64,000 bases of DNA from Calothrix sp. NIES-4105 (GTDB lineage: Bacteria; Cyanobacteriota; Cyanobacteriia; Cyanobacteriales; Nostocaceae): NCBI RefSeq assembly GCF_002368415.1, contig NZ_AP018290.1, positions 3,919,614 through 3,983,613 on the forward strand, in the 5' to 3' direction. A program made the translations under genes and the position numbers. Positions 54,580 through 63,436 of this stretch are shown piece after piece. The notes under the pieces are model-generated. The model saw only the letters and a program-made list of their open reading frames with translations, had not been told where the DNA came from and did not search any database. Position 1 is the first letter of the stretch, and each line of letters begins with the position of its first letter.

Positions 54580-55452
54580 ATGACTAATATAGAATCGCGT
54601 CCCAAAGTCGGTGAAATTCCTACACAATCAATGTCCTATCCTGGGAAGCAAGCCGACATGATACCGCAACCCGACAGCGACTTGTCAAACTACAAACCTG
54701 CAGGCAAGCTGAAGGATAAAGTTGCAATTATTACAGGTGGAGATTCAGGAATTGGGCGAGCAGTAGCAATTGCTTTCGCGATGGAAGGGGCTGATGTGGC
54801 AATTATGTATAACCAAAGTGACGACGATGCTTATACTACTCGTCAAATGGTAGAAACACATCAGAGGCAATGTCTTGTTATTAAAGGTGATGTACGCTCA
54901 AAGCAGCAATGCCAAGAAGCTATATCGCAAATAATAGAGCAATTTGGCAAGTTAAATATCTTAGTAAATAATGCTGCCTTCCAACAATCGCATCAAAAAT
55001 TTGAAGAAGTGTCCGAAGAAGAAATTCGCCGCACATTCGAGACAAACATCTTCGGTTATATGTTTATGGCACAAGCAGCGCTGCCTCACTTAACAGAAGG
55101 CGATGTGATTATTAATACTGGTAGCACTACAGCCGTACTTGGTCATCCAACACTAATTCCTTATAGTGCAACCAAAGGCGCCATTCACGTCTTTACCAAG
55201 TCATTAGCAGTTAATCTTGCTGAACGTAAAATTCGGGTTAACGCAGTTGTACCAGGGCCAGTGTGGACACCTGCAATTCCTGCTAGCTCACCTCCAGAAG
55301 CACTTAAATCTTGGGGTAATATTGCTGCTCTTGGTCGTAGTGGTCAACCTGAAGAACTGGCGCCAGCTTACGTATTTTTAGCATCAAATGATGGCAGCTT
55401 TGTCACTGGTAGCCTACTTGAAGTCAGTGGTGGACTGATATCTGTTGAATAA
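54580..55452 (+). CDS. SDR oxidoreductase, general stress/glucose dehydrogenase-like
   Basis: 290 residues. It has the 40-50-residue N-terminal extension seen in YhdF/YhxC-type SDRs (QSMSYPGKQADMIPQPDSDL), then VAIITGGDSGIGRAVAIAFA, DDAYTTRQMVETHQRQCLVI, NNAAFQQ, serine in INTGSTTAV, and YSATK. These are stress-related SDRs using NAD(P). AAGGAG lies upstream of ATG 54580. A palindromic hairpin follows the stop. Its substrate is unknown. Confidence 0.92.
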   Translation: MTNIESRPKVGEIPTQSMSYPGKQADMIPQPDSDLSNYKPAGKLKDKVAIITGGDSGIGRAVAIAFAMEGADVAIMYNQSDDDAYTTRQMVETHQRQCLVIKGDVRSKQQCQEAISQIIEQFGKLNILVNNAAFQQSHQKFEEVSEEEIRRTFETNIFGYMFMAQAALPHLTEGDVIINTGSTTAVLGHPTLIPYSATKGAIHVFTKSLAVNLAERKIRVNAVVPGPVWTPAIPASSPPEALKSWGNIAALGRSGQPEELAPAYVFLASNDGSFVTGSLLEVSGGLISVE

Positions 55453-55460
55453 ATTATGTA

Positions 55461-55482
55461 GAGACGTGATATATCACGTCTC
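55461..55482 (+). terminator. Palindromic terminator-like hairpin of the GAGACG repeat family
   Basis: GAGACGTGATATATCACGTC then TC is a perfect 22-bp palindrome nine bases after the SDR stop codon and is followed by TTTT. It is one of the dispersed palindromes and could serve as terminator for the SDR gene. Confidence 0.6.
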
Positions 55483-55527
55483 TTTTCGCGTTTCTACAAA
55501 TCAAACACAATTACAGAGATAAACATT

Positions 55528-56448
55528 ATGAAAGTATTAGTAACAGGTGCAACCGGATACGCTGGATTTCATGCTGCTATAGCTCTGCGACGAGCTGGAT
55601 ATCAAGTCTATGGGCTGGTGCGTGATGAAACTAAAAGCCGCGCGCAAGAACTGCAACGTCATGAAGTGAATTTGGTAGTAGGGGATATTACTGAGCCTGA
55701 TACATACAGGAAATACATCGAAAACAGCGATGTAATAGTTCATGCAATGATGGACTTCAAAGACCCCCAAGGCGCCGATTTAAAACTATTCGATTCCTTA
55801 AGGGACATAGCCGAAACTTCTCCCAAAAAGCGCGTATTTATCTATACAACTGGTTGTTCAATTTATGGCAAGCGTCCAGAACGAGTAATGGACGAAACCA
55901 CACCCGCTAACTCAACTCACGCCTTAGCTTTTCGGATGGACATGGAGCAGAAACTATTTACCATGCCTATCCCTAACTGTCGTAGAGTAGTACTGCGTCC
56001 TGGTTTTATGTATGGACTCGATGGTACTTCGAGCGTGAGTGCAACATGGTTTCAGATGGGAGAAGAAGGTAAAGCAATATACCGTGGAAATGCAGAAAAA
56101 GGTTGGTCTTGGGTTCATATCAGCGATTTAGCAGAAGCTTATGTGCAGGTAGTCGAAAGTTCAACTGCTATTGATGGCGAGGTATTTTGTATAGCTGACG
56201 AACAGCGTCCCAAATGTATAGAAGTAATGAAAGCTTGCTTGCGCGCGACTGGTTATGAAGGCGAAATTGAACTGGCGCCATCCCAAGAAGATGATGTTAC
56301 CAGTACTTGGTTTGACCAAAATGAGTTTATTACTTCACGCAAGGCACATCGTTTACTCGGTTGGGTTCCGCGTCACACCGGAATTATAGATGAAATTGAA
56401 ACCTACTATGCATCTTGGAAAGCGACTCAAACAAATCGGCATGAATGA
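55528..56448 (+). CDS. NAD-dependent epimerase/dehydratase-family protein
   Basis: 306 residues. MKVLVTGATGYAGFHAAIAL, VYGLVRDETKSRAQELQRHE, FIYTTGCSIYGKRPERVMDE with the Ser/Tyr pair, RRVVLRPGFMYG, and GWSWVHISDLAEAYVQVVES: an extended-type SDR. The sugar or other substrate is not evident; such proteins often act on small carbonyls in islands like this. It overlaps the following SnoaL-like gene by eight bases, so the two are translationally coupled. Confidence 0.9.
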   Translation: MKVLVTGATGYAGFHAAIALRRAGYQVYGLVRDETKSRAQELQRHEVNLVVGDITEPDTYRKYIENSDVIVHAMMDFKDPQGADLKLFDSLRDIAETSPKKRVFIYTTGCSIYGKRPERVMDETTPANSTHALAFRMDMEQKLFTMPIPNCRRVVLRPGFMYGLDGTSSVSATWFQMGEEGKAIYRGNAEKGWSWVHISDLAEAYVQVVESSTAIDGEVFCIADEQRPKCIEVMKACLRATGYEGEIELAPSQEDDVTSTWFDQNEFITSRKAHRLLGWVPRHTGIIDEIETYYASWKATQTNRHE

Positions 56449-56926
56449 TAAACTACTAACAACACTAAACGACCGCGCGGCAATTATTCAACTAATCGAT
56501 GCCTTTGGGATGGCAATTGATTTGCGTACTTGGGAGAAGTTTGAAAGCTTATTTCACAATCCTACCGAGTTTGACTACTCATCGATTGGTGTAATAGCAG
56601 GTAACTTACAACCTTACGAGATTGTGAATACTGCTCGTCATGACCTTTCAGGGTTTCAAGCAACTCAACATCAAATTACAAATCATCAAGTTGAAATTAT
56701 CGGTGACACTGCAACTTGTACTGCTCATGTGAGAGCGATGCACTATTTGCCAAATACTCAAGGCAATTCAACATTTGAAATGGGGGGTTATTATACTGTC
56801 GGGTTGATTCGTACTCCTTCAAATTGGAAAATTCAACGTTGGAAATTTTCCATGCTTTGGTCACACGGGAATCAAAATCTCTTTGAGCTTGCTGCTTCTG
56901 AAAACCTAAAAAGAGAACAAACCTAG
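56441..56926 (+). CDS. SnoaL-like (bile acid 7-alpha-dehydratase-type) NTF2-fold protein
   Basis: 161 residues from ATG 56441, which overlaps the stop of the epimerase gene. LNDRAAIIQLIDAFGMAIDL then RTWEKFESLF matches SnoaL_4 proteins; FQATQHQITNHQVEIIGDTA and GGYYTVGLIRTPSNWKIQRW complete the fold. Members include dehydratases and isomerases and many orphans. Coupling with the epimerase-like gene suggests that both act on the same molecule. Confidence 0.87.
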   Translation: MNDKLLTTLNDRAAIIQLIDAFGMAIDLRTWEKFESLFHNPTEFDYSSIGVIAGNLQPYEIVNTARHDLSGFQATQHQITNHQVEIIGDTATCTAHVRAMHYLPNTQGNSTFEMGGYYTVGLIRTPSNWKIQRWKFSMLWSHGNQNLFELAASENLKREQT

Positions 56927-56931
56927 TGTTC

Positions 56932-57116
56932 CATGTCATAAGTTTTCGACGGTTGTAAGGTGGGCAGTGCCCACCATACCAAAGGTACCAACCAGCCAAA
57001 TTTAATGACATGGACTACTAGTAGTCTATGTCATAAGTTTTCGACGGTTGTAAGGTGGGCAGTGCCCACCATACCAAAGGTACCAACCAGCCAAATTTAA
57101 TGACATGGACTACTAG
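56932..57116. repeat. Two tandem copies of a palindromic 95-bp dispersed repeat
   Basis: The sequence from ATGTCATAAGTTTTCGACGG to CATGGACTACTAG occurs twice with a period of 95 bp (e.g. 56938 and 57033), with almost no differences. Each unit begins CATGTCAT and ends ATGACATG, so its ends are inverted, and it contains the inner hairpin GGTGGGCAGTGCCCACC. The CTAGTAGTCCATGTCATTAA end matches the repeat at 20008. It fills the gap before the exported hydrolase gene. Confidence 0.8.
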
Positions 57117-57160
57117 AAATAATTTGAAGCAAAATAGGTGGGAGAGAATAATTAATTACT

Positions 57161-58105
57161 ATGAGACGACGTTTTCTGTACTTCATTTCATTATTTGTTT
57201 TGGCTTTATTCGTCCTGCTACCAACTAGCATAAATGCTCAACAATCATCTGGCAATCAAGCCTTTACTCATCATACAGCTGATGTAAATGGAGTACGTTT
57301 GCATTATGTGATTGCAGGTAAGGGCGCCCCTGTTGTGTTGCTACATGGCTTTCCTCAAACATGGTACGAATGGCGTAAAGTCATGCCTGCACTGGCACAA
57401 CGGTATACTGTTATTGCACCAGATTTGCGCGGTCTAGGCAAATCATCTAAGCCAGAAAACGGTTATGATGCTACAACAGTTGCAGAAGATATTTTTCAAT
57501 TAGTAAATCGCTTAGGATTTCAAAGCATTTATCTCGTTGGGCATGATATAGCAGGCGCCGTTGCTTATGCGTATGCCGCAAAACATCCAAATGCAGTGCA
57601 ACGATTAGTCATTCTGGAAAGTACCATTCCTGGGTTTGAAGCACAAGACACAACCGGCAGATTAAGTAAAGTTTGGCATCCTGCTTTCCATCAAGAACCC
57701 GATCTTCCCGAAGCGCTGGTAACAGGTCGAGAGCGGACATATCTAAAGTATTTCTTTACCAAGTACGCCTACTATAAAAACGCTGTTGGTTCAGATGATT
57801 TGTCGGAGTACGTTCGTTATTACTCGGCGCCAGGAGCATTGCGAGCAGCGTTTGCATATTATCGCGCTTTTCCACAAGCAATAGAACAAAACAAAGAGTA
57901 TGCCAAAACAAAACTTCAAATGCCTGTTCTTGCTCTTGGTGGTGAAAGCGTATTAGGCGATTTAGTAGTTAAGTCGCTGCAACAGGTCGCCGTCAATGTA
58001 AGGGGTGGTGCGATACCGCGCTGCGGGCATTGGATAGCTTCAGAGCGTCCCGACTATCTGTCCTTGCAGCTTACAAAGTTCTTTGGCGAAGATCGAATTA
58101 ATTGA
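57161..58105 (+). CDS. Exported alpha/beta hydrolase (epoxide hydrolase-like)
   Basis: 314 residues. Signal peptide in the first 26 residues (MRRRFLYFISLFVLALFVLL, cleavage probably after NAQ). Core motifs as in its cytosolic paralogue at 53370: VVLLHGFPQTWYEWRKVMPA, VIAPDLRGLGKSSKP, nucleophile elbow VGHDIAGAVAYAYA with Asp, and the His in IPRCGHWIASERP. Together with the exported epoxide hydrolase and the Tat-leader SDR it suggests that part of the chemistry happens outside the cytoplasm. It is followed by debris of an AraC gene. Confidence 0.9.
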   Translation: MRRRFLYFISLFVLALFVLLPTSINAQQSSGNQAFTHHTADVNGVRLHYVIAGKGAPVVLLHGFPQTWYEWRKVMPALAQRYTVIAPDLRGLGKSSKPENGYDATTVAEDIFQLVNRLGFQSIYLVGHDIAGAVAYAYAAKHPNAVQRLVILESTIPGFEAQDTTGRLSKVWHPAFHQEPDLPEALVTGRERTYLKYFFTKYAYYKNAVGSDDLSEYVRYYSAPGALRAAFAYYRAFPQAIEQNKEYAKTKLQMPVLALGGESVLGDLVVKSLQQVAVNVRGGAIPRCGHWIASERPDYLSLQLTKFFGEDRIN

Positions 58106-58108
58106 CAT

Positions 58109-58168
58109 TTGAGCAAACAGTTTCGCAAGTTTACAACCATAACACCAAAAGCCTATAGAGTTAATTAA
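58109..58168 (+). pseudogene. C-terminal remnant of an AraC regulator
   Basis: Twenty codons reading LSKQFRKFTTITPKAYRVN before a stop, the typical last turn of the AraC DNA-binding domain (compare ending VSPKAYRDSL at 4020). Nothing of the rest of the gene remains; the exported hydrolase gene ends three bases earlier. Confidence 0.65.
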
Positions 58169-58169
58169 A

Positions 58170-58398
58170 TTACTGATTACTCACTGTTGGTGACTCAGAG
58201 TTTTGCTGCTTTTTCCAATCATCGGTCAATAGACCGCAGAACCCCCAGTCTTCTTCTGCAATTTCTTGAATAACGATATGCGTATGCTCTGGTTTCTTAC
58301 CCAATATACGCATAAGTGAATTGGTTACTTCTTTGACAAGTTGAGCTTTTTGCTCTCTCGTTGCACATGCACGTGATTTGGATATTAATATACGGCAT
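58170..58398 (-). pseudogene. 4-oxalocrotonate tautomerase-like protein, frameshifted
   Basis: The start MPYINIQIT (catalytic Pro after Met) is in one frame; ten bases later the other frame continues RACATREQKAQLVKEVTNSL, then ILGKKPEHTHIVIQEIAEED and WGFCGLLTDDWKKQQ, to a stop at 58170. One extra or two missing bases near 58374 explain it. Intact members of this length (about 75 residues) are tautomerases or dehalogenases. It lies just downstream of the MDR gene at 58437 on the same strand, which is frameshifted too. Confidence 0.75.
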
Positions 58399-58436
58399 AA
58401 TGTTTACTTACATTTACGTGGGACAGCATGTTCTAC

Positions 58437-59451
58437 TTACGAATGACTAATGACGATTTTGCCAAAGTGCTTTCTTTGTTCAAGCAATTCGTAAGCTCGC
58501 TTGACCTCTGCAAAAGGAATAGTTTGATCAATTACGGGCTTTAAACGATGTAATGCAATTGCTTTTATCATAGCTTCAAACATTTCTCGGCTACCGACGT
58601 AAATACCTTGGAATCGCAGATGATTGAAAAATACAGATGCTGGAGTCAAGCCACCGGAACCAAAACCTGTGAGAACCCCAATAGTTCCAATGTAACCACC
58701 AATGCGCGCAGAAGAAAGCGAGCGTGAGAGCGTACCTTCACCACCAACTTCAACCACTTGATCTACACCTAATCCATTTGTCAAGAAACGTACTTTCTGT
58801 TGCCATTCAGAATTTGTGTGATAGTTAATAGTTTCGTCAGCACCAAGCGCGCGGGCACGTTCAAGTTTTTCGTCACTACTTGAGGTAATAATTACTCTGG
58901 CGCCAAATAGCTTGGCAAATTGGAGTGCAAAAATAGAAACACCCCCAGTGCCAAGAGTCAAAATCGTTTGTCCAGCTATCAAACCACCAGTGACGAGTGA
59001 ATTCCATGCCGTCACAGCAGCACAGGGGAGTGTTGCTGCTTCTTCATAAGTAAGATGTTCAGGTATTTTGACCCATGCATGTTCTCTTCGTGCAACATAA
59101 TTCGCTAACATACCGTCAATTCCTCCCCCTAGAGCGGTGTCCATCATCTTTTCGGTTGGTATTCCAGTTACCCAATCTCGAAAAAACGTTCCAGCAACTC
59201 TATCACCGATTTTAAAAGCAGTTACATTTTCACCAACACTTACAACTTCACCAGCACCATCAGAAACAGGAATAACCGGGATTGTTTGATTACGAATATA
59301 TCCTCCACGAAGAATCACCAGCTCCCGGTAATTCATAGAGTTCGCGTGGATTCTTACAAGCACGTCATTTGAACCAACAGTAGGGTCTGGTAGGTCAATT
59401 AGTTTGAGTGCCTATGCGAGAATTATGTCCAATAAGTTGGTATGCTTTCAT
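58437..59451 (-). pseudogene. MDR zinc-binding-type dehydrogenase with 5' frameshift
   Basis: From ATG 59451 the frame codes MKAYQLIGHNSRIG, then about 59409 shifts: the following residues LKLIDLPDPTVGSNDVLVRI continue in another frame with HANSMNYRELVILRGGYIRN and all the rest of an MDR (PVSDGAGEVVSVGENV, LGTGGVSIFALQFAKLFGAR, KHFGKIVISHS). One extra base, or two missing, is enough. A product starting within the second frame (near residue MNYREL) would lack the first strand. It is divergent from an HxlR regulator gene, a common pairing for MDR and SDR genes. Confidence 0.82.
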
Positions 59452-59511
59452 TTCTTCTACCTCAATTTGTAAGCCTATTTTTTGATTGGTGCGCTATTCC
59501 TAATCTTTAAA

Positions 59512-59557
59512 TAGCACTTTCTTTATCCGTAACGAAAGTATTTACTTAAAAGTGCTA
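59512..59557. promoter_or_regulatory. Candidate HxlR operator in the MDR/HxlR intergenic region
   Basis: TAGCACTTT (59512-59520) and AAAGTGCTA (59549-59557) are perfect inverses separated by 28 bp; a further CAAAAAGTG follows at about 59565-59573. HxlR-type regulators commonly bind paired ACTTT/AAAGT elements between divergent genes. Confidence 0.5.
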
Positions 59558-59598
59558 TACTTACCAAAAAGTGAAAAATGATATTAACGAAGGTTTCA

Positions 59599-60015
59599 AT
59601 GAGCCAGTCCAATATCAATAGTGATTTTTCAACACCTAATTACCATGCTCAACCAGTGTTAGAGCGGATTGCTAAGATTGAAATTTTTGATGAAACCTGT
59701 GAGGGACATCAAGCCCTTGAACAAATTGCCAACAAATGGACAGTATTGATTATTTACGCTTTAACACAAGGTACAAAGCGATACAGCGATCTAAAACGGC
59801 AAATTCAAGGCGTATCTCCCAAAATGTTGATTCAGAATCTTCGCCGTTTAGAAAAGTGTGGCTTGGTTAGTCGCAAGGTTTACCCAGTTGTTCCACCTCA
59901 AGTTGAGTACTCACTAACTCCTCTAGGTGAGACATTGGTTGAACCACTGGCGATTTTGTGTGATTGGGCTTGCAAGCACATCCAAGAGGTTAAAGCAGCT
60001 TATAAAAGTAACTGA
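59599..60015 (+). CDS. HxlR-family transcriptional regulator
   Basis: 138 residues from ATG 59599, which has GAAGG just upstream; the frame is open to 59578. Winged helix: GHQALEQIANKWTVLIIYAL, RYSDLKRQIQGVSPKMLIQN, LRRLEKCGLVSRKVYPVVPP, and VEYSLTPLGETLVEPLAIL. HxlR proteins sense aldehydes, quinones or redox state, some through a conserved Cys; here Cys lies in FDETCEGHQAL before the first helix, the position used for sensing in QorR/YodB-type regulators. It probably controls the divergent MDR gene. Confidence 0.92.
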   Translation: MSQSNINSDFSTPNYHAQPVLERIAKIEIFDETCEGHQALEQIANKWTVLIIYALTQGTKRYSDLKRQIQGVSPKMLIQNLRRLEKCGLVSRKVYPVVPPQVEYSLTPLGETLVEPLAILCDWACKHIQEVKAAYKSN

Positions 60016-60377
60016 TAAATGCATTGTGCAATTCTAAGAGGATGTTTAAAAATTAAACTAAGGTATAAAAGATAATCAACCTATATAAGACTAAAGCCTA
60101 AGAAGAGGTAAGCAACAAGCAAATAATCTAACTTATGGCAGATGTTAAGTCTTAGCTTTTAATCAATGAAAGAGCAGATGATTATCTGACTTAAGTCTCA
60201 AGTTAGAAGACGATCAATCCTTAGACTTATATTGTTGTGTTAATCGTCATTACAACACAGATTACAAATGCACGCCGAAGAAACAAATTTTTCGACGCTG
60301 CTAAATTTGGGTATAAATCAAAATTTTGTAGAGACAAGGGTTCAATCGCGTCTCTACGGATACAATACAGGTGTATT
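60016..60377. other. Intergenic region with a palindromic repeat
   Basis: 362 bp without a gene. It carries loosely repeated AAGTCT/CTTAAG motifs (60080-60230) and one GAGAC-type palindrome (60328-60357) twenty bases before the start of the glucosidase gene. The in-frame extension to 60237 of that gene is not considered coding. Confidence 0.45.
60328..60357. repeat. Dispersed GAGAC-type palindrome
   Basis: GTAGAGAC at 60328-60335 and GTCTCTAC at 60350-60357 are perfect inverses around a 14-base centre. Same family as 35283, 50141 and 55461. It sits 20 bp before ATG 60378 and could affect translation of the glucosidase mRNA. Confidence 0.65.
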
Positions 60378-63065
60378 ATGAACCACGATGACAAACTTGA
60401 TGCTGAGTCACTACGTTTAGCTGAAGAGGTGCGACGAGAGAAAAACTGGAAGCGCTGGGGACCATATTTAGCAGAACGACAGTGGGGAACGGTGCGCGAG
60501 GACTATTCACCAGATGGTTCATCCTGGGATTATTTTCCTCATGACCACGCGCGTAGTCGTGCTTACCGTTGGGGTGAGGATGGAATTTTGGGAATTTGCG
60601 ACCGCGAAGGTCGTTTATGTTTTGCCCTTGCAATGTGGAACGGAGTTGATGCCATTCTCAAGGAGCGAATTTTCGGTTTAACGGGGAGTGAAGCAAACCA
60701 CGGAGAGGATGTAAAAGAATATTACTTTTACACTGAATCAACTCCCACTCATTCCTACATGAAGGCTTTGTATAAGTATCCTCAAACTGAGTTTCCATAT
60801 ACACAGTTGCTTGAGGAAAACCGCAATCGTAGTAAGGAAGAATCAGAGTTTGAATTGATAGATACTGGTATATTTGATGACAATCGATACTTTGACATTT
60901 TTGCAGAGTATGCAAAAGCATCCCCTAACGATATCTTAATTAAAATTACTATTGCAAATCGCAGTTCAGAAGCTGCTACACTTCATATTTTACCCACCAT
61001 CTGGTTTCAAAATACTTGGTCTTGGGGTCGCGCGGGTGAGAGTTATTGGGCAAAACCACAGATTAAATACGAGAAAGATGGAGAGTTACATCTGTGGCAT
61101 GAAAGTTTAGGTGATTTCCGGTTTATAGTCGAACCACTAGCAAATGGTGATACACCAAAGTTTTTATTTACCGACAACGAAACGAACTTAGCCAAACTAT
61201 ATGGCGCCGAAAATGCAAACCCCTATGTCAAAGATGCTTTTCATGAGTATGTAATTAACGGTGTCGAAGAAGCTGTTAATCCTGAAATGGTCGGTACTAA
61301 AGCTGCTGCTTATTATTGTATAGAGGCGCCAGCGGGAGAAGAGGTAACGATACGACTGCGATTATTTTCTGACGAAGAGGCGCCAACAAATCCATTTGAC
61401 CAAGACTTTGATAAAATATTTCAACAGCGTCAAAACGAAAACGAGGAATATTACGCTCAAATTGTTCCTTCATACCTTTCTCCTGATGAAGAGCTAGTAG
61501 TAAGGCAAGCTTATGCAGGTTTGTTATGGAACAAACAGTTTTATCATTACGGTGTCAAAGAATGGTTAGATGGCGACCCAAATCAACCACCAGCACCAAG
61601 CCAAGATAACCGTCGCAATACTGAGTGGAAGCATCTTTACAACCGCGACGTAATTTCTATGCCAGATAAATGGGAGTATCCTTGGTATGCTACTTGGGAT
61701 TTAGGTTTCCATCTTGTTGCTTTTGCTAATCTTGACGCTGACTTTGCCAAGCAACAGTGCATTTTATTCCTGCGTGAATGGTACATGCATCCAAACGGTG
61801 CCTTACCTGCTTACGAATTTGACTTCTCTGATACAAATCCACCAGTTTTACCTTGGGCATGTTGGCGTATCTATAAAATTACAGGCAAAAAAGGAGCGCG
61901 CGATAAAGTCTTTCTTGCTCGTGTGTTTCAAAAACTTTTGCTGCATTTTACTTGGTGGGTAAACCGTAAAGACATCGAAGGAAAAAATATTTTCTCTGGT
62001 GGCTTTTTGGGAATGGATAATATTGGAGTGTTTGACCGTTCCAAACCTCTGCCCACAGGTGGACATCTCCACCAAGCTGACGGCACTGCTTGGATGGGAT
62101 TTTTCTGCGTCACAATGTTAGCGATGGCTTTGGAACTAGCTTCAGATGACCCTGCTTACGAAGACGTTGCTTCAAAGTTTTTCGAGCATTTTATGTCAAT
62201 TGCCGATGCAATGAACAAAGTTGGAGAAACAGGACTTTGGGATGAGTCAGATGGCTTTTATTATGATTGGCTTGAAGTTGATGGCAAGTCAATTCCTTTA
62301 AAAGTGCGCTCGCTCGTTGGACTTGTGCTATTAATTGCTGTAGAAGTTTTAGATTTTCAGGTAATCGAGCGTTTACCAGGATTCAAGAAACGAATGCAAT
62401 GGTTCTTGGACAATCGCCAAGATATAGCGCAGTACATTTCTTGTATGAAAAAAGCGCAAGAAACAAATCATTTATTACTAGCAATTCCTACACAAGAGCG
62501 TTTGCAACGGGTACTGCAAAGTCTACTTGATGAGACAGAATTCCTCTCAGACTTTGGTATCCGCTCACTTTCGCGCTGCCATTTAAAAAATCCTTATGTG
62601 TTCCGGGTTGGTAACGAGGAGTATAAAGTTGAGTATCTTCCTGGGGAGTCTAATAGTAGTTTGTTTGGTGGAAATTCTAACTGGCGAGGACCAATTTGGT
62701 TTCCATTAAACTATTTACTTGTAGAAGCTTTGGAACGTTACCACTACTTCTATGGCGATAATTTACAAGTTGAGTGTCCCACAGGTTCGGGGCAAAAAAT
62801 GAATTTAGGACAAGTCGCTCTAGAACTTAAAAAACGCCTAGCACGTATTTTTCTAGCAGATGAAAAAGGATACTGTCCTTGGCAAGGTAAGAATCCATAC
62901 TTCTGCTCTGACCCCCATTGGCGCCATTTAGTGATGTTCCATGAGTACTTTTGCGGAGATACGGGTCATGGCTTGGGCGCCTGTCACCAAACCGGATGGA
63001 CAGCGCTTATTGCAAGATTGTTGGAAGATATTGGTAAGCTTATATCAACCGAGGCTTCTGGTTAA
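60378..63065 (+). CDS. GH63-like glucosidase
   Basis: 895 residues from ATG 60378. The start NWKRWGPYLAERQWGTVRED, PHDHARSRAYRWGEDGILGI and later WEYPWYATWDLGFHLVAFAN, NIGVFDRSKPLPTGGHLHQA, SDGFYYDWLEVDGK and NSNWRGPIWFPLNYLLVEAL are the pattern of bacterial GH63/MGH1-type glycosidases with an (alpha/alpha)6 barrel. The acidic residues in WATWD-like and WDESDGFYYD contexts are the expected catalytic region. There is no signal peptide. Substrates of bacterial members include glucosylglycerate, mannosylglycerate and unknown glucosides. It stands alone, with no sugar transporter nearby. Confidence 0.9.
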   Translation: MNHDDKLDAESLRLAEEVRREKNWKRWGPYLAERQWGTVREDYSPDGSSWDYFPHDHARSRAYRWGEDGILGICDREGRLCFALAMWNGVDAILKERIFGLTGSEANHGEDVKEYYFYTESTPTHSYMKALYKYPQTEFPYTQLLEENRNRSKEESEFELIDTGIFDDNRYFDIFAEYAKASPNDILIKITIANRSSEAATLHILPTIWFQNTWSWGRAGESYWAKPQIKYEKDGELHLWHESLGDFRFIVEPLANGDTPKFLFTDNETNLAKLYGAENANPYVKDAFHEYVINGVEEAVNPEMVGTKAAAYYCIEAPAGEEVTIRLRLFSDEEAPTNPFDQDFDKIFQQRQNENEEYYAQIVPSYLSPDEELVVRQAYAGLLWNKQFYHYGVKEWLDGDPNQPPAPSQDNRRNTEWKHLYNRDVISMPDKWEYPWYATWDLGFHLVAFANLDADFAKQQCILFLREWYMHPNGALPAYEFDFSDTNPPVLPWACWRIYKITGKKGARDKVFLARVFQKLLLHFTWWVNRKDIEGKNIFSGGFLGMDNIGVFDRSKPLPTGGHLHQADGTAWMGFFCVTMLAMALELASDDPAYEDVASKFFEHFMSIADAMNKVGETGLWDESDGFYYDWLEVDGKSIPLKVRSLVGLVLLIAVEVLDFQVIERLPGFKKRMQWFLDNRQDIAQYISCMKKAQETNHLLLAIPTQERLQRVLQSLLDETEFLSDFGIRSLSRCHLKNPYVFRVGNEEYKVEYLPGESNSSLFGGNSNWRGPIWFPLNYLLVEALERYHYFYGDNLQVECPTGSGQKMNLGQVALELKKRLARIFLADEKGYCPWQGKNPYFCSDPHWRHLVMFHEYFCGDTGHGLGACHQTGWTALIARLLEDIGKLISTEASG

Positions 63066-63436
63066 AAATTAAAATTGACACCCCTTCCACGCAGTGGTTG
63101 GGGGCCAGGAATTACTAACGTGCAATAATTGATGTATTAAAAATATTAATAATATATTAAAAAATTGTTAATAATTTATTATATCTTTGCATCATAACTG
63201 TAAAAATACTGAGGTTTCTAGCGTTTTGCAAAGTTACTATTACTAATGTCGTAAGTGGAGACATGATTCGACGGCGCTTCAAGTCAGGCTAAATGTTTAT
63301 AAATAATTAAGCTTCAGTCATAACAAGTTACTGCTATTGGGTAATTATAAAGTAAATCTAAAGATAAATCCTAAGTAAAATATTTGTATATTATTATACA
63401 TGTAGTTCTTCTAATGGCTATAAAAATGGACTGATC
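63066..63436. other. AT-rich intergenic region
   Basis: 371 bp, strongly AT-rich between 63120 and 63190 (repeated TTAATAAT and TATTAAAA). It holds the promoter of the sensor gene at 63437; no gene or clear repeat was seen. The start (CCCTTCCACGCAGTGG) resembles the flank of the element at 9.68 kb. Confidence 0.4.

Noticed and set aside
60237-60377. In-frame 47-residue extension of the GH63-like glucosidase
   Set aside because: It runs through a dispersed palindrome and has the composition of non-coding DNA; the family pattern starts after ATG 60378.
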